From: Streptacidiphilus fuscans
Lineage (GTDB): Bacteria; Actinomycetota; Actinomycetes; Streptomycetales; Streptomycetaceae
Direction: 5' to 3'
Length of the DNA: 64,000 nucleotides
Assembly (NCBI RefSeq): GCF_015690355.1
Contig: NZ_JADPRT010000017.1
Location: forward strand, 1 to 64,000
The notes beneath the pieces were generated by a model. The model was not told the DNA's origin and made no database searches. It saw nothing but the letters and a program-made list of their open reading frames with translations. This document shows positions 25,731 through 35,196 of this stretch, piece by piece. Every line of letters starts with the position of its first letter. Position 1 is the first letter of the stretch. A program made the position numbers and the translations under genes.

Positions 25731-27157
25731 CCATCGAACCCGTGCTCTCCGCCGAGGTCTGCCGCGTCACCGTGGTCGGGCCGAAGGCCCAGGCCGACCT
25801 CGCGGTCCCGGTCTCGCTCTCCGTCTCCGCGCTGTTGCCCGCGCTGCTGGCCAGGATCGAGGAGCCGACGGACCCCGGCAACGGGCCCTGGGTGCTGCAA
25901 CGCCTGGGCGAGGATCCGCTCGACCCCGACGCGACCCCGGACTCGCTCGGCCTGCGCGACGGCGAGGTGCTGTATCTGCGCCCCGCCGAGTCGGCACTGC
26001 CCTCGCTGCACTTCGACGACCTCGCGGACGGCGTCGCCCACGTCCTGGCCGGACGCGCCGACCGTTGGCAGCCGCAGCACACGCGTCGCCTGGCCGTGAC
26101 CGTCGCCGCGCTCACGCTCGCCGCCCTGCTGTGGGCGCTGCTCGGCTTCGGACCCGGGGCCGCCGCCGCGGGCACGGCCGGTGGCCTCGCGGTCCTGCTG
26201 GCGGCCGTCGCGGTGACCGGCGACCGGCTGCGCAGCGGAGACGGGACCGTCGTGCTGGCCGGGACCGCCGCCCTGCTGTTCGCCGCCACGGCCGGTCTCA
26301 CGTTCCGGGCCGCACCGCACGGCGGCCACGGAGCGTACGGGGGTTTCGCGGGCTTCGGGGGTTTCGGCGGCTACGCGCCCGGTGAGCCCAGCGTCCTGGT
26401 CGCCGCCGGCGCGGTGGCGGTCCTGGCCACGGTGCTGCTCGGGCTGCGGGTGCTGCCCGTGGTCATCCCTGCGACGGCGCTGACCGTGGCGCTGGCCGCC
26501 GGGATCGGTGCGCTGCTGGCGCGCTCCAGCGACCTGCCGGCCGGTCAGGCGGCGGCCGTCGTCGCGGTGGCGCTGTTCGTCCTCGGGCACTTCGGGCCCC
26601 GGCTGGCGCTGCGGTTGGCGCGGCTGCGCGTCCCGCAACTGCCGCACAACGCCGAGGAGTTGCAGCAGGACATCGACCCCGAGCCGCAGGAGCGCGTGGA
26701 GCGCCGGGTCACCGCCGCCCACGCCTACCTCAACACCCTCAGCCTGGCCTCGGCGCTGGTCTACGCGGTGGGCCTGTGGTGCATGGTGCGGGAATCCGGG
26801 TGGATCGGCTGGGTGCTGCCGCTCGCCTTCTGCGGCGCGGTGCTGCTGCGCTCGCGTGGACTGACCAGCACGCTCCAGCGGGTCCCGATGGTGCTCGCGG
26901 GAGCGCTCGGTCTCGCGCTGCTGCTCGTGGTGCGCGGCGCGTCGCACTCCCCGACCGGACGGGCCGTGGCCGTGGTGGTGCTCCTGGTCGCCGCCGGGTT
27001 GCTGCTGGTGGCCGCCTGGCGGCTGCCCAGCAGCCGACTGCTGCCGGTCTGGGCGCACTCCGGCGACCTGCTGGAGACGATCTCGGCCATCGCGCTGCTG
27101 CCGCTGCTGCTCCAGGCGGTGCACGCGTATGCCTGGTTCCGTTCGCTGGCGAGCTGA
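25727..27157 (+). CDS. eccD: Type VII secretion membrane channel protein EccD
   Basis: A 476-residue protein. The ATG at 25727 overlaps the eccC stop. Residues ~8-90 are a ubiquitin-like (YukD-type) domain (VCRVTVVGPKAQADLAVPV ... LRDGEVLYLRP). From residue ~118 about eleven hydrophobic helices follow, with a Gly-rich periplasmic loop (GGHGAYGGFAGFGGFGGYA) and a charged cytoplasmic loop around RVPQLPHNAEELQQDIDPEP. EccD forms the membrane vestibule of the T7SS core with EccB, EccC and usually EccE. No EccE gene is in the operon. Eleven bases separate it from eccB. Confidence 0.95.
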   Translation: MTIEPVLSAEVCRVTVVGPKAQADLAVPVSLSVSALLPALLARIEEPTDPGNGPWVLQRLGEDPLDPDATPDSLGLRDGEVLYLRPAESALPSLHFDDLADGVAHVLAGRADRWQPQHTRRLAVTVAALTLAALLWALLGFGPGAAAAGTAGGLAVLLAAVAVTGDRLRSGDGTVVLAGTAALLFAATAGLTFRAAPHGGHGAYGGFAGFGGFGGYAPGEPSVLVAAGAVAVLATVLLGLRVLPVVIPATALTVALAAGIGALLARSSDLPAGQAAAVVAVALFVLGHFGPRLALRLARLRVPQLPHNAEELQQDIDPEPQERVERRVTAAHAYLNTLSLASALVYAVGLWCMVRESGWIGWVLPLAFCGAVLLRSRGLTSTLQRVPMVLAGALGLALLLVVRGASHSPTGRAVAVVVLLVAAGLLLVAAWRLPSSRLLPVWAHSGDLLETISAIALLPLLLQAVHAYAWFRSLAS

Positions 27158-27168
27158 GAGGAGAGACC

Positions 27169-28518
27169 GTGCAGACACGACGCGACCACTTGCAGGCCTA
27201 TCAGTTCGCCATGGGCCGCCTGGCCACCGCGCTGGTGAGCGGAGACCCGGGCCGCGGCGAGAGCCCGACCAAGCGCGCCGCCCTCGGCAGTGTCCTGGGC
27301 GCGGGCATCGTCGTCCTGCTGTGCGCCGGGTTCGGCGTCTACGGGCTCATCTCCCCGGCCCCTACCGACGATTGGCGCACGCCGGGCTCCATCGTGCTGG
27401 ACCAGAGCACCGGCAGCCGTTACCTCTATCTCGACGGGGTGCTGCGTCCGGTGCGCAACTACGCCTCGGCGCTGCTGATCGCGGGCAAGGGCGCAACCAT
27501 GCGGTCCGTGTCCGCCAAGTCGCTCGCGAACACTCCGGACGGCGCTCCGATCGGCATCCCGGACGCACCGGACGCGCTGCCTGACGCGTCGGCGCTGCTG
27601 AACGGGCCGTGGACCCGGTGCCTCCGGCCCGACCTCCCGGCGGGCGAGTCGGTGGACTTCACCCCGGCGGGCCGCACCAGCGTCGTCCCCGCCGACCAGC
27701 AGGTGCTGCTCACCGGGCCGGACGGCAAGCTCCACCTGCTGTGGCAGGGCGTCAGCTACCTGGTGCCTTCGACCGCCACCCTGATCGCCCTGCGGCTGGA
27801 CACCGACCAGGCCGTCCCCGCTCCGGACAGCTGGCTGCGCACGCTCCCGGCGGGCGCGCCCCTCGTCGCGCCGGCGCTGGCCGGGAGCGGGCGACCGGCC
27901 GGATCCGTGGGTGGCCAGGCCGTCAAAATCGGTCAGCTGTTCACCACCACGGACGGTGACAGCCGTACCTACGTCATGACCGCGGGAGGTCTGGCCCCCG
28001 TCAGCGCCACCACGGCCGCGCTGCTGGCCGCCGAGCCCGGCGCCGCGCCGGTGCGGCAGGTCAGCTCGACGGTGATGGCAGCCGCGCCGGTCGCCGCGCC
28101 GGGCAACTCGCCGGGGACGGACCTGCCCGATGTCCTGGGTGCCCGGCAGCTGGCGGTCGGCAGCCGCTCGGCGGTGTGCGAGCTGCAGCACATCGCCGCC
28201 AACGGTCGCACCGTGGCGGGCACGTTGGTGCTCGAACACGGCGGGAGCGGAACCGGAGGCCCCGCCGTCGACGTCCCGGTGGGCGGTGGTGTGTTCGCCG
28301 TCGCGCAGGAGGACGTCGTGGCCCAGGTGTCCAACCCCCAGGAGTACCTGATCACCGATCAGGGCACGGCCTATCCGATCGACAGCACCGCCGCGGCGCT
28401 GCTCGGTCTGGGGAGCACCAGCCCCGTCGAGCTGCCGCAGAGCCTGCTCGACGTGCTGCCGCGCGGGCCGGTGCTGAGCCAGAGCGCCGCCGAGGCGACG
28501 GTCGGCGGTGGCTCCTGA
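27169..28518 (+). CDS. eccB: Type VII secretion protein EccB
   Basis: A 449-residue protein. The GTG at 27169 has GAGAGGAG upstream. It opens with the family signature RRDHLQAYQFAMGRLATALV, has a single transmembrane helix near 42-64 (LGSVLGAGIVVLLCAGFGVY), and then a large extracytoplasmic domain with the repeated beta segments typical of EccB (GSIVLDQSTGSRYLYLDGVL). In mycobacteria EccB links the core complex to the mycosin protease, but no mycosin gene is found here. The stop overlaps the next start in TGATG. Confidence 0.95.
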   Translation: MQTRRDHLQAYQFAMGRLATALVSGDPGRGESPTKRAALGSVLGAGIVVLLCAGFGVYGLISPAPTDDWRTPGSIVLDQSTGSRYLYLDGVLRPVRNYASALLIAGKGATMRSVSAKSLANTPDGAPIGIPDAPDALPDASALLNGPWTRCLRPDLPAGESVDFTPAGRTSVVPADQQVLLTGPDGKLHLLWQGVSYLVPSTATLIALRLDTDQAVPAPDSWLRTLPAGAPLVAPALAGSGRPAGSVGGQAVKIGQLFTTTDGDSRTYVMTAGGLAPVSATTAALLAAEPGAAPVRQVSSTVMAAAPVAAPGNSPGTDLPDVLGARQLAVGSRSAVCELQHIAANGRTVAGTLVLEHGGSGTGGPAVDVPVGGGVFAVAQEDVVAQVSNPQEYLITDQGTAYPIDSTAAALLGLGSTSPVELPQSLLDVLPRGPVLSQSAAEATVGGGS

Positions 28519-31500
28519 TGGCGTCCGTGCTGCGGGCCGGACGCTCGACCGGCACGGCGCTGCAGGCCCGGGTGGCCGGGCACGCCCTGCTGATCCACCC
28601 CAAGGGCGAACCGGACCCGCAGGCCGTGGCGTTCGCCACCGGGCTCGCCCAGGACGACCAGCACCTGCTGGTGGTGGTGGACCTGCCCTTCGGCGCCCTG
28701 GACGAGGCCTGGCCTGCGGTGGCGCGGCTGCTGGCCCCCCGTCGGGGCAGTCTGCGGCTGATCTTCGGCCGGGCCACGCCCCAGGAGTCGCGCCGGGCCG
28801 GACAGGCCATCGCGGACCAGCTGGACCGGCTGGTGCTCGCCCCCGACGGCGAGCTGCTGCCCACCGCGGGCGGCGGCCTGTTCATCCCCGCCGACCACGG
28901 CGCGGGATGGCTGCGGTTTCGGCCCGGCCGTGAGCCGGATCGCGACTCGCAGCGTTTCCCCAAGCCGATGTGGGAGTTCTCCACCCTGGACCGGCCGTGG
29001 CAGACCAGCCCGTTCGGGGTGGCCGAGTCGGTGCCCAGCGGGGTGTGGGTGCGCAGCGCCCGGCCGCACGGGCTGCTCGCCGCCTGGCGTCGCCTGGTGG
29101 ACCTGCTCCCCAGCGACCGCTCAGTACTGACGATCATCCTGGGCTGCCCTGGCGGCCCCGCCGTGCCGCTCGCCGACGTCGTCGGCGTGTGGGGCTCCGT
29201 GCTGCCCTCGGTGCGCACGCGGGTGAAGTTCGTCCACTTCGGTCCCGTGGCGGTCCCGGACGGCGGTGCGCTCGGGCAGGCCCTGGCCGACGCGTTCGAA
29301 CAGCCCGTCACGCTCTGGACCGAACTGCCCCTGGGCGCGGGCCCCCTCGACGCCGAACTGCCCAACTGGGAACCCTTCGTGCAGGGCTTGGAGTACACGC
29401 CCGGCAGCGCCGGGCCGCCCGTCCTGCTCGGCCTGCGGTCGCCGCTGCCAGGGGTGCGTCAGATCGGCCCCACGTTCTACGAGTACACCGCGACCGATGT
29501 GCTGGAGGTGGTGCAGGCGGGCCTGTGGATGCGGCCCGCGATCGAGCCCGCCAACAGCGAGGAGGTGCGCAGGATCCCGGCCGCCCCCGGCTACTCGGCC
29601 CTGCTGTACGACCGCAGCGCGCCCGACGGGGGCGAGCGGATGAAGTCCCTCGCGGAGGACATGCTCTGGCGGCTGGAGCCGGCCGCGCGGTCGCTGTTCC
29701 GGATCGCCCCGGCCGACGACGCGGCGCTGGCCGCGCCGCCCGGGCACCAGGACGCCTGGTCCGTGCCGGAGCACTCCACCGAGCCCTTCCTCACCGCTCC
29801 GGGCACGACCCGGCCCCGCCCCGCGCATGTCGCCCTCTGGGCGGCTGAGTTGGAGGCGTCCGTGTCCGCCGCCGAGGCGGCCGAGCAGGGCACCCGCGGA
29901 CATGCCCCCTCCACCTCCGCCTCCGGTCAGCAGGGCCGGGCCCTCGGCAACCTCGCCCCTGACGAGAGCACCTCGTCGCCGACGTCGGGAGCCACGGCCG
30001 TCCCGGCTGCGCCGCCGCTCGCCACGCTTCCCCCCGTCGCCGCACCGGCCCTCCCCCAGCCCCAGACCCAGACGTCCGGCCCGGCGAACGCGCTGACGCC
30101 CGCGGCGCCTGCGTCACCCGCACCCGTTCAGACCGGCTCGCCCGCGCTGACGGCCACGGCCTCGGCGGGGCCGGGCCCGGTGACGGCGACTCAGCCGCTC
30201 ACGGGTCCCGGCGCGGACGTAGAGCCGCACGGACTGATCCCCGCGCCGATCGCCGCTCCGATCCCCGCTCCGGCGGGGAACGCCGCTCCCGGCCCTTCCG
30301 GGGCCGAGCCCGTCGCGGCCCAACCGGCAGGTGCTCGCCCGGATGTGGCCCCGCCGCCACCGGCCGCCGGGCCGAGCCCGCACGGGCCGGTCACCGGTCA
30401 CCCCGCTCTCCGCACCGACCCCGCACCGGCCGCCCCCTGGGCGACTCCCGAGCCCGACGCCGGGCCGTCAGCAACCGAGGCGACGAACCCGGACGGTGAG
30501 CCGCGCCGGAACGAACCGGCGGCCGGACCCGGCGGTTCCGGCTCAGCCGGGCCTGTCCCGGCCGCCACGCACGCGCCAGGGGAGCCCGACGCGTTCGACG
30601 GGGCGACAGTTCGCGGGGTGCGGCCCGCTTCCCTCCCGACCATCGCGCCGGTCGTCGGACCCATCGGGGCTCTCGACCCGCAAGCCGGGCCGCAAGCGGG
30701 CGCTGACGTGTCGTCGGCCGCGCCGTCGGCGCCGACGCCCCCGGCCGAGGCCACCCCCGAGGCCGCCGCCAGGCCCGCGCTGCCCGCCATCGCCGGGATC
30801 CGGCTGGAGTCCGGTGCGCCCGGAGGGCAGGCGGAGGGGCCGCACGGCACGCCGCAGCGCGCCGAGGAGCCTGGCCGGCCCGCCGAGGCCGCACCCGAGG
30901 CCGCACCTGCGGCCGCGTCGGCGTCCGTGCTCACGGCGGAGGGCGTCAGGGTGCAGCCCGTGCCCAAGGAGAGTGCCCTCGCCCTGCCGCCGCAGCAGGG
31001 CATCGAGCAGGAGCGGGACTGGGTGCGCCGCACCTTCAGCGCGCAGTACCACGCGATCGCCGGGAGCGTCTCCCGCGTGATGTCGGAGTCGCCGGGTCTG
31101 CGCGACGGGTCGCGGACGGCCGCGGAGGCGCTGACCGACCTGGTCGCCGTACGGCTCTACCTCTCCGGCGACGGCGCCGAGGTGGACCACCCCGTGCGCG
31201 GCGCCACCGTCGGGCCGCACGTGCCGCTGGCCCGCTGCATCGCGTCCGGTCTGCGGCGGCTGCCGTCGTACCGGGGCGCGGCCCTGGTCCGGGCCCGGCT
31301 CACCCCCGCCGAGCTGGAGTGGTACCACGAGGGCCGCCAGGTCACCGAGTGGGCGTTCTGGACGGCGTGGACCGAGTGGCGTCCGGCCCCGGAGCGGACC
31401 GCGGACCTGCTGGTCTGGTCGCTGACGGGCCGTCGCACCAGCCTGCTGGACCCGGCCGCTCCGGACCGGGTCGTCTTCCTGCCGGGGACCGCCTTCAAGG

Positions 31501-31787
31501 TGCTGCGCAGCGACGACAGCGGCCCGCGCCCGCTGCTGCTGCTCCGCGAACTGACCGCAGCGGAGGCGGCCGCGGAGGCAGCCACGCCGACGGAGGCGGA
31601 GGGGGCCGACGCGCCACTCGACGGCCTCGCGCTCGGTGTCCTGGAGCGCGCGGCCGAAGCCCTGAAGTCCGCCGGTGGCGGCGACAGCAGTGACCCTTCC
31701 GGACCCGTCCTCGGCACGGCCCCCGGCCTGCTCGGACGTGCCGGGCCCAGCCGAGCCAGCGCCGCACGCAGGGGAGCGACCACGTGA
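28518..31787 (+). CDS. T7SS-linked large protein with C-terminal ADP-ribosyltransferase-like fold (degenerate)
   Basis: A 1,089-residue protein. The ATG at 28518 sits in a TGATG overlap with eccB; no signal peptide or membrane helix is seen. Residues 1-430 are alpha/beta and unrecognised (VAGHALLIHPKGEPDP, HLLVVVDLPFGALDEAWPAV). Residues ~430-830 are a Pro/Ala-rich linker. Residues ~835-1000 resemble an ART fold: helices with EALTDLVAVRLYL, then YRGAALVRARL (918-928, R919 at the NAD-binding Arg position), HEGRQVTEWAFWTAWTE where the Ser-Thr-Ser motif would be, and DRVVFLPGTAFKV (983-995) where ExE is expected. The Ser and catalytic Glu are not conserved, so it may be an inactive, structural derivative. 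Position between eccB and the AAA+ gene suggests a cytosolic role in secretion. Confidence 0.6.
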   Translation: MASVLRAGRSTGTALQARVAGHALLIHPKGEPDPQAVAFATGLAQDDQHLLVVVDLPFGALDEAWPAVARLLAPRRGSLRLIFGRATPQESRRAGQAIADQLDRLVLAPDGELLPTAGGGLFIPADHGAGWLRFRPGREPDRDSQRFPKPMWEFSTLDRPWQTSPFGVAESVPSGVWVRSARPHGLLAAWRRLVDLLPSDRSVLTIILGCPGGPAVPLADVVGVWGSVLPSVRTRVKFVHFGPVAVPDGGALGQALADAFEQPVTLWTELPLGAGPLDAELPNWEPFVQGLEYTPGSAGPPVLLGLRSPLPGVRQIGPTFYEYTATDVLEVVQAGLWMRPAIEPANSEEVRRIPAAPGYSALLYDRSAPDGGERMKSLAEDMLWRLEPAARSLFRIAPADDAALAAPPGHQDAWSVPEHSTEPFLTAPGTTRPRPAHVALWAAELEASVSAAEAAEQGTRGHAPSTSASGQQGRALGNLAPDESTSSPTSGATAVPAAPPLATLPPVAAPALPQPQTQTSGPANALTPAAPASPAPVQTGSPALTATASAGPGPVTATQPLTGPGADVEPHGLIPAPIAAPIPAPAGNAAPGPSGAEPVAAQPAGARPDVAPPPPAAGPSPHGPVTGHPALRTDPAPAAPWATPEPDAGPSATEATNPDGEPRRNEPAAGPGGSGSAGPVPAATHAPGEPDAFDGATVRGVRPASLPTIAPVVGPIGALDPQAGPQAGADVSSAAPSAPTPPAEATPEAAARPALPAIAGIRLESGAPGGQAEGPHGTPQRAEEPGRPAEAAPEAAPAAASASVLTAEGVRVQPVPKESALALPPQQGIEQERDWVRRTFSAQYHAIAGSVSRVMSESPGLRDGSRTAAEALTDLVAVRLYLSGDGAEVDHPVRGATVGPHVPLARCIASGLRRLPSYRGAALVRARLTPAELEWYHEGRQVTEWAFWTAWTEWRPAPERTADLLVWSLTGRRTSLLDPAAPDRVVFLPGTAFKVLRSDDSGPRPLLLLRELTAAEAAAEAATPTEAEGADAPLDGLALGVLERAAEALKSAGGGDSSDPSGPVLGTAPGLLGRAGPSRASAARRGATT

Positions 31788-34700
31788 ACCGACCTGTCCT
31801 GCTCGTCTCCCGCTCCCAGGCGGGCGCCTACCGGACCATCGGCGAGGCCCTGCGTGACGCGACCGACGGCGCGCTGATCACGGTCTCCGCCGGGCGGTAC
31901 GACGAGGCGCTGACGATCACTCGCCCGGTCTCCCTCGCTGCCGAGAACGCGGGAGCCGAGGGTGCCGAGGTCCGCATCCACGCCGAGAAGGGCAGCGCCC
32001 TGGTGCTGGACGCCGAGGCGGTCCAGCTGTCGGGTCTGGTGCTCTCCGGCGCCGACTCGGAGGCGCCGGTGCTGGACGTCCGGCGCGGTCAGGCCGCACT
32101 GGACGGCTGCCGGATCGAGGGTTCCGCCTGGGCTGCCGTACTGGCCTGGCACAACGGCACGGTGGCACTGCGCTCCTGCTCGCTGACGAACAGCCAGGGC
32201 GCGGGCGTCGTGGTCACCTCACCCGGCGCGAGCCTGATCGAGCGGTCCCGGATCACCGACGTCGCCTCCTCGGCCGTCGTGGTCGCGGACCGGGGCAGGC
32301 TCACCGTGCGCGACTGCACCGTGGAGCGGGTGCAGGGCAACGGCGTCTGCGTCAACGGCCAGGGCTCGGTGACCGTGGAGGCGACGCAGGTCCAGAGCTG
32401 CCGCAAGCCCGCGCTCGCGGTCGAGCAGGAGGGCGTCGCCCGGCTGGACCATGTGGTCGTCGGCGGCAGCGCCGCCGTGGACGCCTACCTCACCAGCAGC
32501 GGCGAGACGGTGCTCACCGAGTGCCGCTTCGAGCGCTCGCGCGGCCAGGCCCTGCATATCGCCGGTCCGTCCACGGCGCTGCTGCGCGGCTGCACGGTGA
32601 CCGCGGCCGCCACCGTCGCCGTCCAGGTGACCGGCGGGGCTCGGCCACGCCTGGAGGGCTGCGTCCTCGCCGACTCCCCCGTCGGTCTGCTGGTGGACAC
32701 GAGCAGCGCGGCGGAGTGTACGGACCTGACGGTCCGCGGCGCGCGGACGGCGGCCGTGCGCGCCGTGGGCGAGGCCGTGCTGACCGTGCAGGGTGGCGAG
32801 ATCACCGGCGCGGGCAGTGGCGGCGGCATCGAACTGGACGAGCGCGCCGAGGCACGCCTCACGGAGGTGCGCCTGCACGCCCCGGGTGGCACAGGGCCCT
32901 CGGCCGGAACCGCGGTCGGGGTCGGGGCCGGGACCGGGATAGGTCTGGCCGGGGGCGCCCGGGCGCAGCTGACCGGCGCCCAGATCCGCGGCTGGACGAC
33001 GGTGGTCGGCGCGGACTCCCAGCTCACCGCGCACGACAGCGAGTTCGCCGACTCCGACGCGGACGGCGTCCGGGTCGCCGAGGGTGGGACGCTCGCTGCG
33101 GTCGGCTGCCGGGTGACCGGCGCGCACGGCCACGGCGTGCACGTCCAGGCAGGGGCGCGGGCCGAGCTGACCAACTGCGCCCTGGTCGGCAACTCCGGCG
33201 ACGGCATGCGCTCCAGCTCGGACGAGCCGGTGCAGATGCATCACTGCGAGGTGCACGACAACGGCGGCAGCGGGGTGCGCGAGTTCTCCTCGTCCGGTCG
33301 GCAGGGCGGAGAGCGCCCCGCGTCGCCGTCGGCGCAGCAGAAGCCGTCCGCTCAGCGCACGGAACAACACCCGGGCGCACACCACCTGGGCACCGGGCCG
33401 CTGGCGGATCTGGAGGCCCTGGTGGGCCTGGAGAGCGTCAAGCGCGAGGTCACCGGGCTCATCAACGTGAACAAGATGGCCCAGCGGCGCCAGGAGATGG
33501 GCCTGCCGATGCCGCCGATGAGCCGCCACCTGGTCTTCGCCGGACCGCCCGGCACCGGCAAGACCACGGTCGCCCGCCTCTACGGCGCGGTCCTGGCCGA
33601 GCTCGGCATCCTGAGCCAGGGCCACATCGTCGAGGTGGCCCGCGCCGACCTGGTCGCCCAGATCATCGGCGGCACGGCGATCAAGACCACCGAGGTCTTC
33701 AACAGGGCGCTCGGCGGCGTCCTCTTCATCGACGAGGCGTACACCCTGACCAACCAGTCCAAGGGCAGCGGCCCGGACTTCGGCCAGGAAGCCGTCGAGA
33801 CGCTGATGAAGCTGATGGAGGACCACCGCGACGAGATCGTGGTGATCGTCGCCGGATACTCGGCGCAGATGGACCAGTTCCTGGCCTCCAACCCCGGCAT
33901 GGCGTCGCGCTTCGCCCGCTCGGTGGAGTTCCCCAACTACAGCCCCGACGAGTTGGTGACCATTGTCGAGGGGCTGTGCGCCAAGCACTACTACGAGCTC
34001 ACCGACGACGCGCTGCAGGCGCTGGTCCGCTACTTCGAGGACGTGCCGAAGGGCGCGACCTTCGGCAACGGCCGTGTCGCCAGGCAGATCTTCGAGGAGA
34101 TGATCAGCCGTCAGGCGTCGCGCCTGGCGACGGAGGCGTCCTCGGACGACGCCGCACTGTCGGTGCTCGTCGGCGCCGACGTGCTCACCGTCCCGGCCGC
34201 GGACCAGTCCGCTCCGATGCCGCAGACGCCACAGCAGGCACCGCAGCAACCGCAGCAGCAGCCGCAGCAGCCGCAGTCGTCCCAGCAGGGCGGACCGGCC
34301 GCGCCGCAGGCCACGCCTGCGGCCGAGTTCGACTCGCCGGGGCTGCGTCGGCTCGACTCCGTGGTGGGCCTGGACGCGGCCCGCGCCGCGTTGCGCACCC
34401 GCCTGCGGCAACTGGTGACGCTGCATCAGTCAGGCAGTCTGGTGGAAGGCCTGGCGCACGTGGTGCTGCAGGGCCGACCCGGCAGCGGGCGACAGGCACT
34501 GGCGTCCCTCTACGCCCGCTGCCTGGCGGAGTTCGGGCTGCTGAGCTCCGGGACGGTGCAGCGGCTGCCGCTCTCGCACGTCCCGGTGCGCTGGGCGGAG
34601 CAGCCGGTGTTCCGGCTCGCCGCCGCGCTGCGGGAGTCCGAAGGCGGCCTGCTGCTCCTGGAGTTGGACGCGGAGTTCACCCAGCGCCCGGAGCAGCAGC

Positions 34701-35119
34701 GCGAGCCGGTCCTCACCGCGCTGGCGAAGCTCGCCCCCAAGCCGCACGGGGCGGTGCTGGCGCTCAGCGGCAGCGAGCCCCACCTGATGCAGGCGCTGGC
34801 CGGACACCCCGAGACGGCTGAAGCGTTCGCCGAGTACGTCGAGTTGGCGCCGTACACGGCGGAGGAGCTCACCGCACTGCTGGAGCGCCGACTTCGGCTG
34901 TTCGGCTTCCGCCTGGGCGAGGAGGCGACGGCGGCCGCGACGGCGCTGTTCACCTCCCGACCGCCGGAGCACTGCGCCTTCGAGGTCAACCGCCTCGCCG
35001 AGCGCCTGTCCGCGACCGCCCGCACCCGCACGCTGACGCCCGACGACCTTCCCCGACTTGACCCTGAGCGCACAGCCGTGGCCGAAGCGCAACCGTCCGC
35101 GTCCTTGGTGCACTCATGA
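31784..35119 (+). CDS. Right-handed beta-helix protein fused to EccA-like AAA+ ATPase
   Basis: A 1,111-residue protein. The GTG at 31784 overlaps the previous stop. Residues ~1-500 are a parallel beta-helix of about 20 coils with repeated ...V.GCRIEGS..AAVLAWHNG-type turns. After a Ser/Gln linker, residues ~545-800 form a CbxX/CfqX-type AAA+ domain: Walker A GPPGTGKT at 587-594, Walker B LFIDEAY with D650/E651, and ANNPGMASRF-like arginine-finger region. EccA of mycobacterial T7SS carries this ATPase type. A Gln/Pro linker leads to a second AAA-like domain (~860-1090) whose P-loop reads GRPGSGRQ (897-904) without the Lys and is probably inactive. In EccA the N-terminal partner is a TPR domain; the beta-helix here may instead capture substrates. 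Confidence 0.88.
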   Translation: MNRPVLLVSRSQAGAYRTIGEALRDATDGALITVSAGRYDEALTITRPVSLAAENAGAEGAEVRIHAEKGSALVLDAEAVQLSGLVLSGADSEAPVLDVRRGQAALDGCRIEGSAWAAVLAWHNGTVALRSCSLTNSQGAGVVVTSPGASLIERSRITDVASSAVVVADRGRLTVRDCTVERVQGNGVCVNGQGSVTVEATQVQSCRKPALAVEQEGVARLDHVVVGGSAAVDAYLTSSGETVLTECRFERSRGQALHIAGPSTALLRGCTVTAAATVAVQVTGGARPRLEGCVLADSPVGLLVDTSSAAECTDLTVRGARTAAVRAVGEAVLTVQGGEITGAGSGGGIELDERAEARLTEVRLHAPGGTGPSAGTAVGVGAGTGIGLAGGARAQLTGAQIRGWTTVVGADSQLTAHDSEFADSDADGVRVAEGGTLAAVGCRVTGAHGHGVHVQAGARAELTNCALVGNSGDGMRSSSDEPVQMHHCEVHDNGGSGVREFSSSGRQGGERPASPSAQQKPSAQRTEQHPGAHHLGTGPLADLEALVGLESVKREVTGLINVNKMAQRRQEMGLPMPPMSRHLVFAGPPGTGKTTVARLYGAVLAELGILSQGHIVEVARADLVAQIIGGTAIKTTEVFNRALGGVLFIDEAYTLTNQSKGSGPDFGQEAVETLMKLMEDHRDEIVVIVAGYSAQMDQFLASNPGMASRFARSVEFPNYSPDELVTIVEGLCAKHYYELTDDALQALVRYFEDVPKGATFGNGRVARQIFEEMISRQASRLATEASSDDAALSVLVGADVLTVPAADQSAPMPQTPQQAPQQPQQQPQQPQSSQQGGPAAPQATPAAEFDSPGLRRLDSVVGLDAARAALRTRLRQLVTLHQSGSLVEGLAHVVLQGRPGSGRQALASLYARCLAEFGLLSSGTVQRLPLSHVPVRWAEQPVFRLAAALRESEGGLLLLELDAEFTQRPEQQREPVLTALAKLAPKPHGAVLALSGSEPHLMQALAGHPETAEAFAEYVELAPYTAEELTALLERRLRLFGFRLGEEATAAATALFTSRPPEHCAFEVNRLAERLSATARTRTLTPDDLPRLDPERTAVAEAQPSASLVHS

Positions 35120-35196
35120 CACACGAGCCTTCCACTTCCTGATCGACGTCCCAACTCCCGTCTCCCGGGCAAGAAACCGCGACGAAAGGAACCGCA

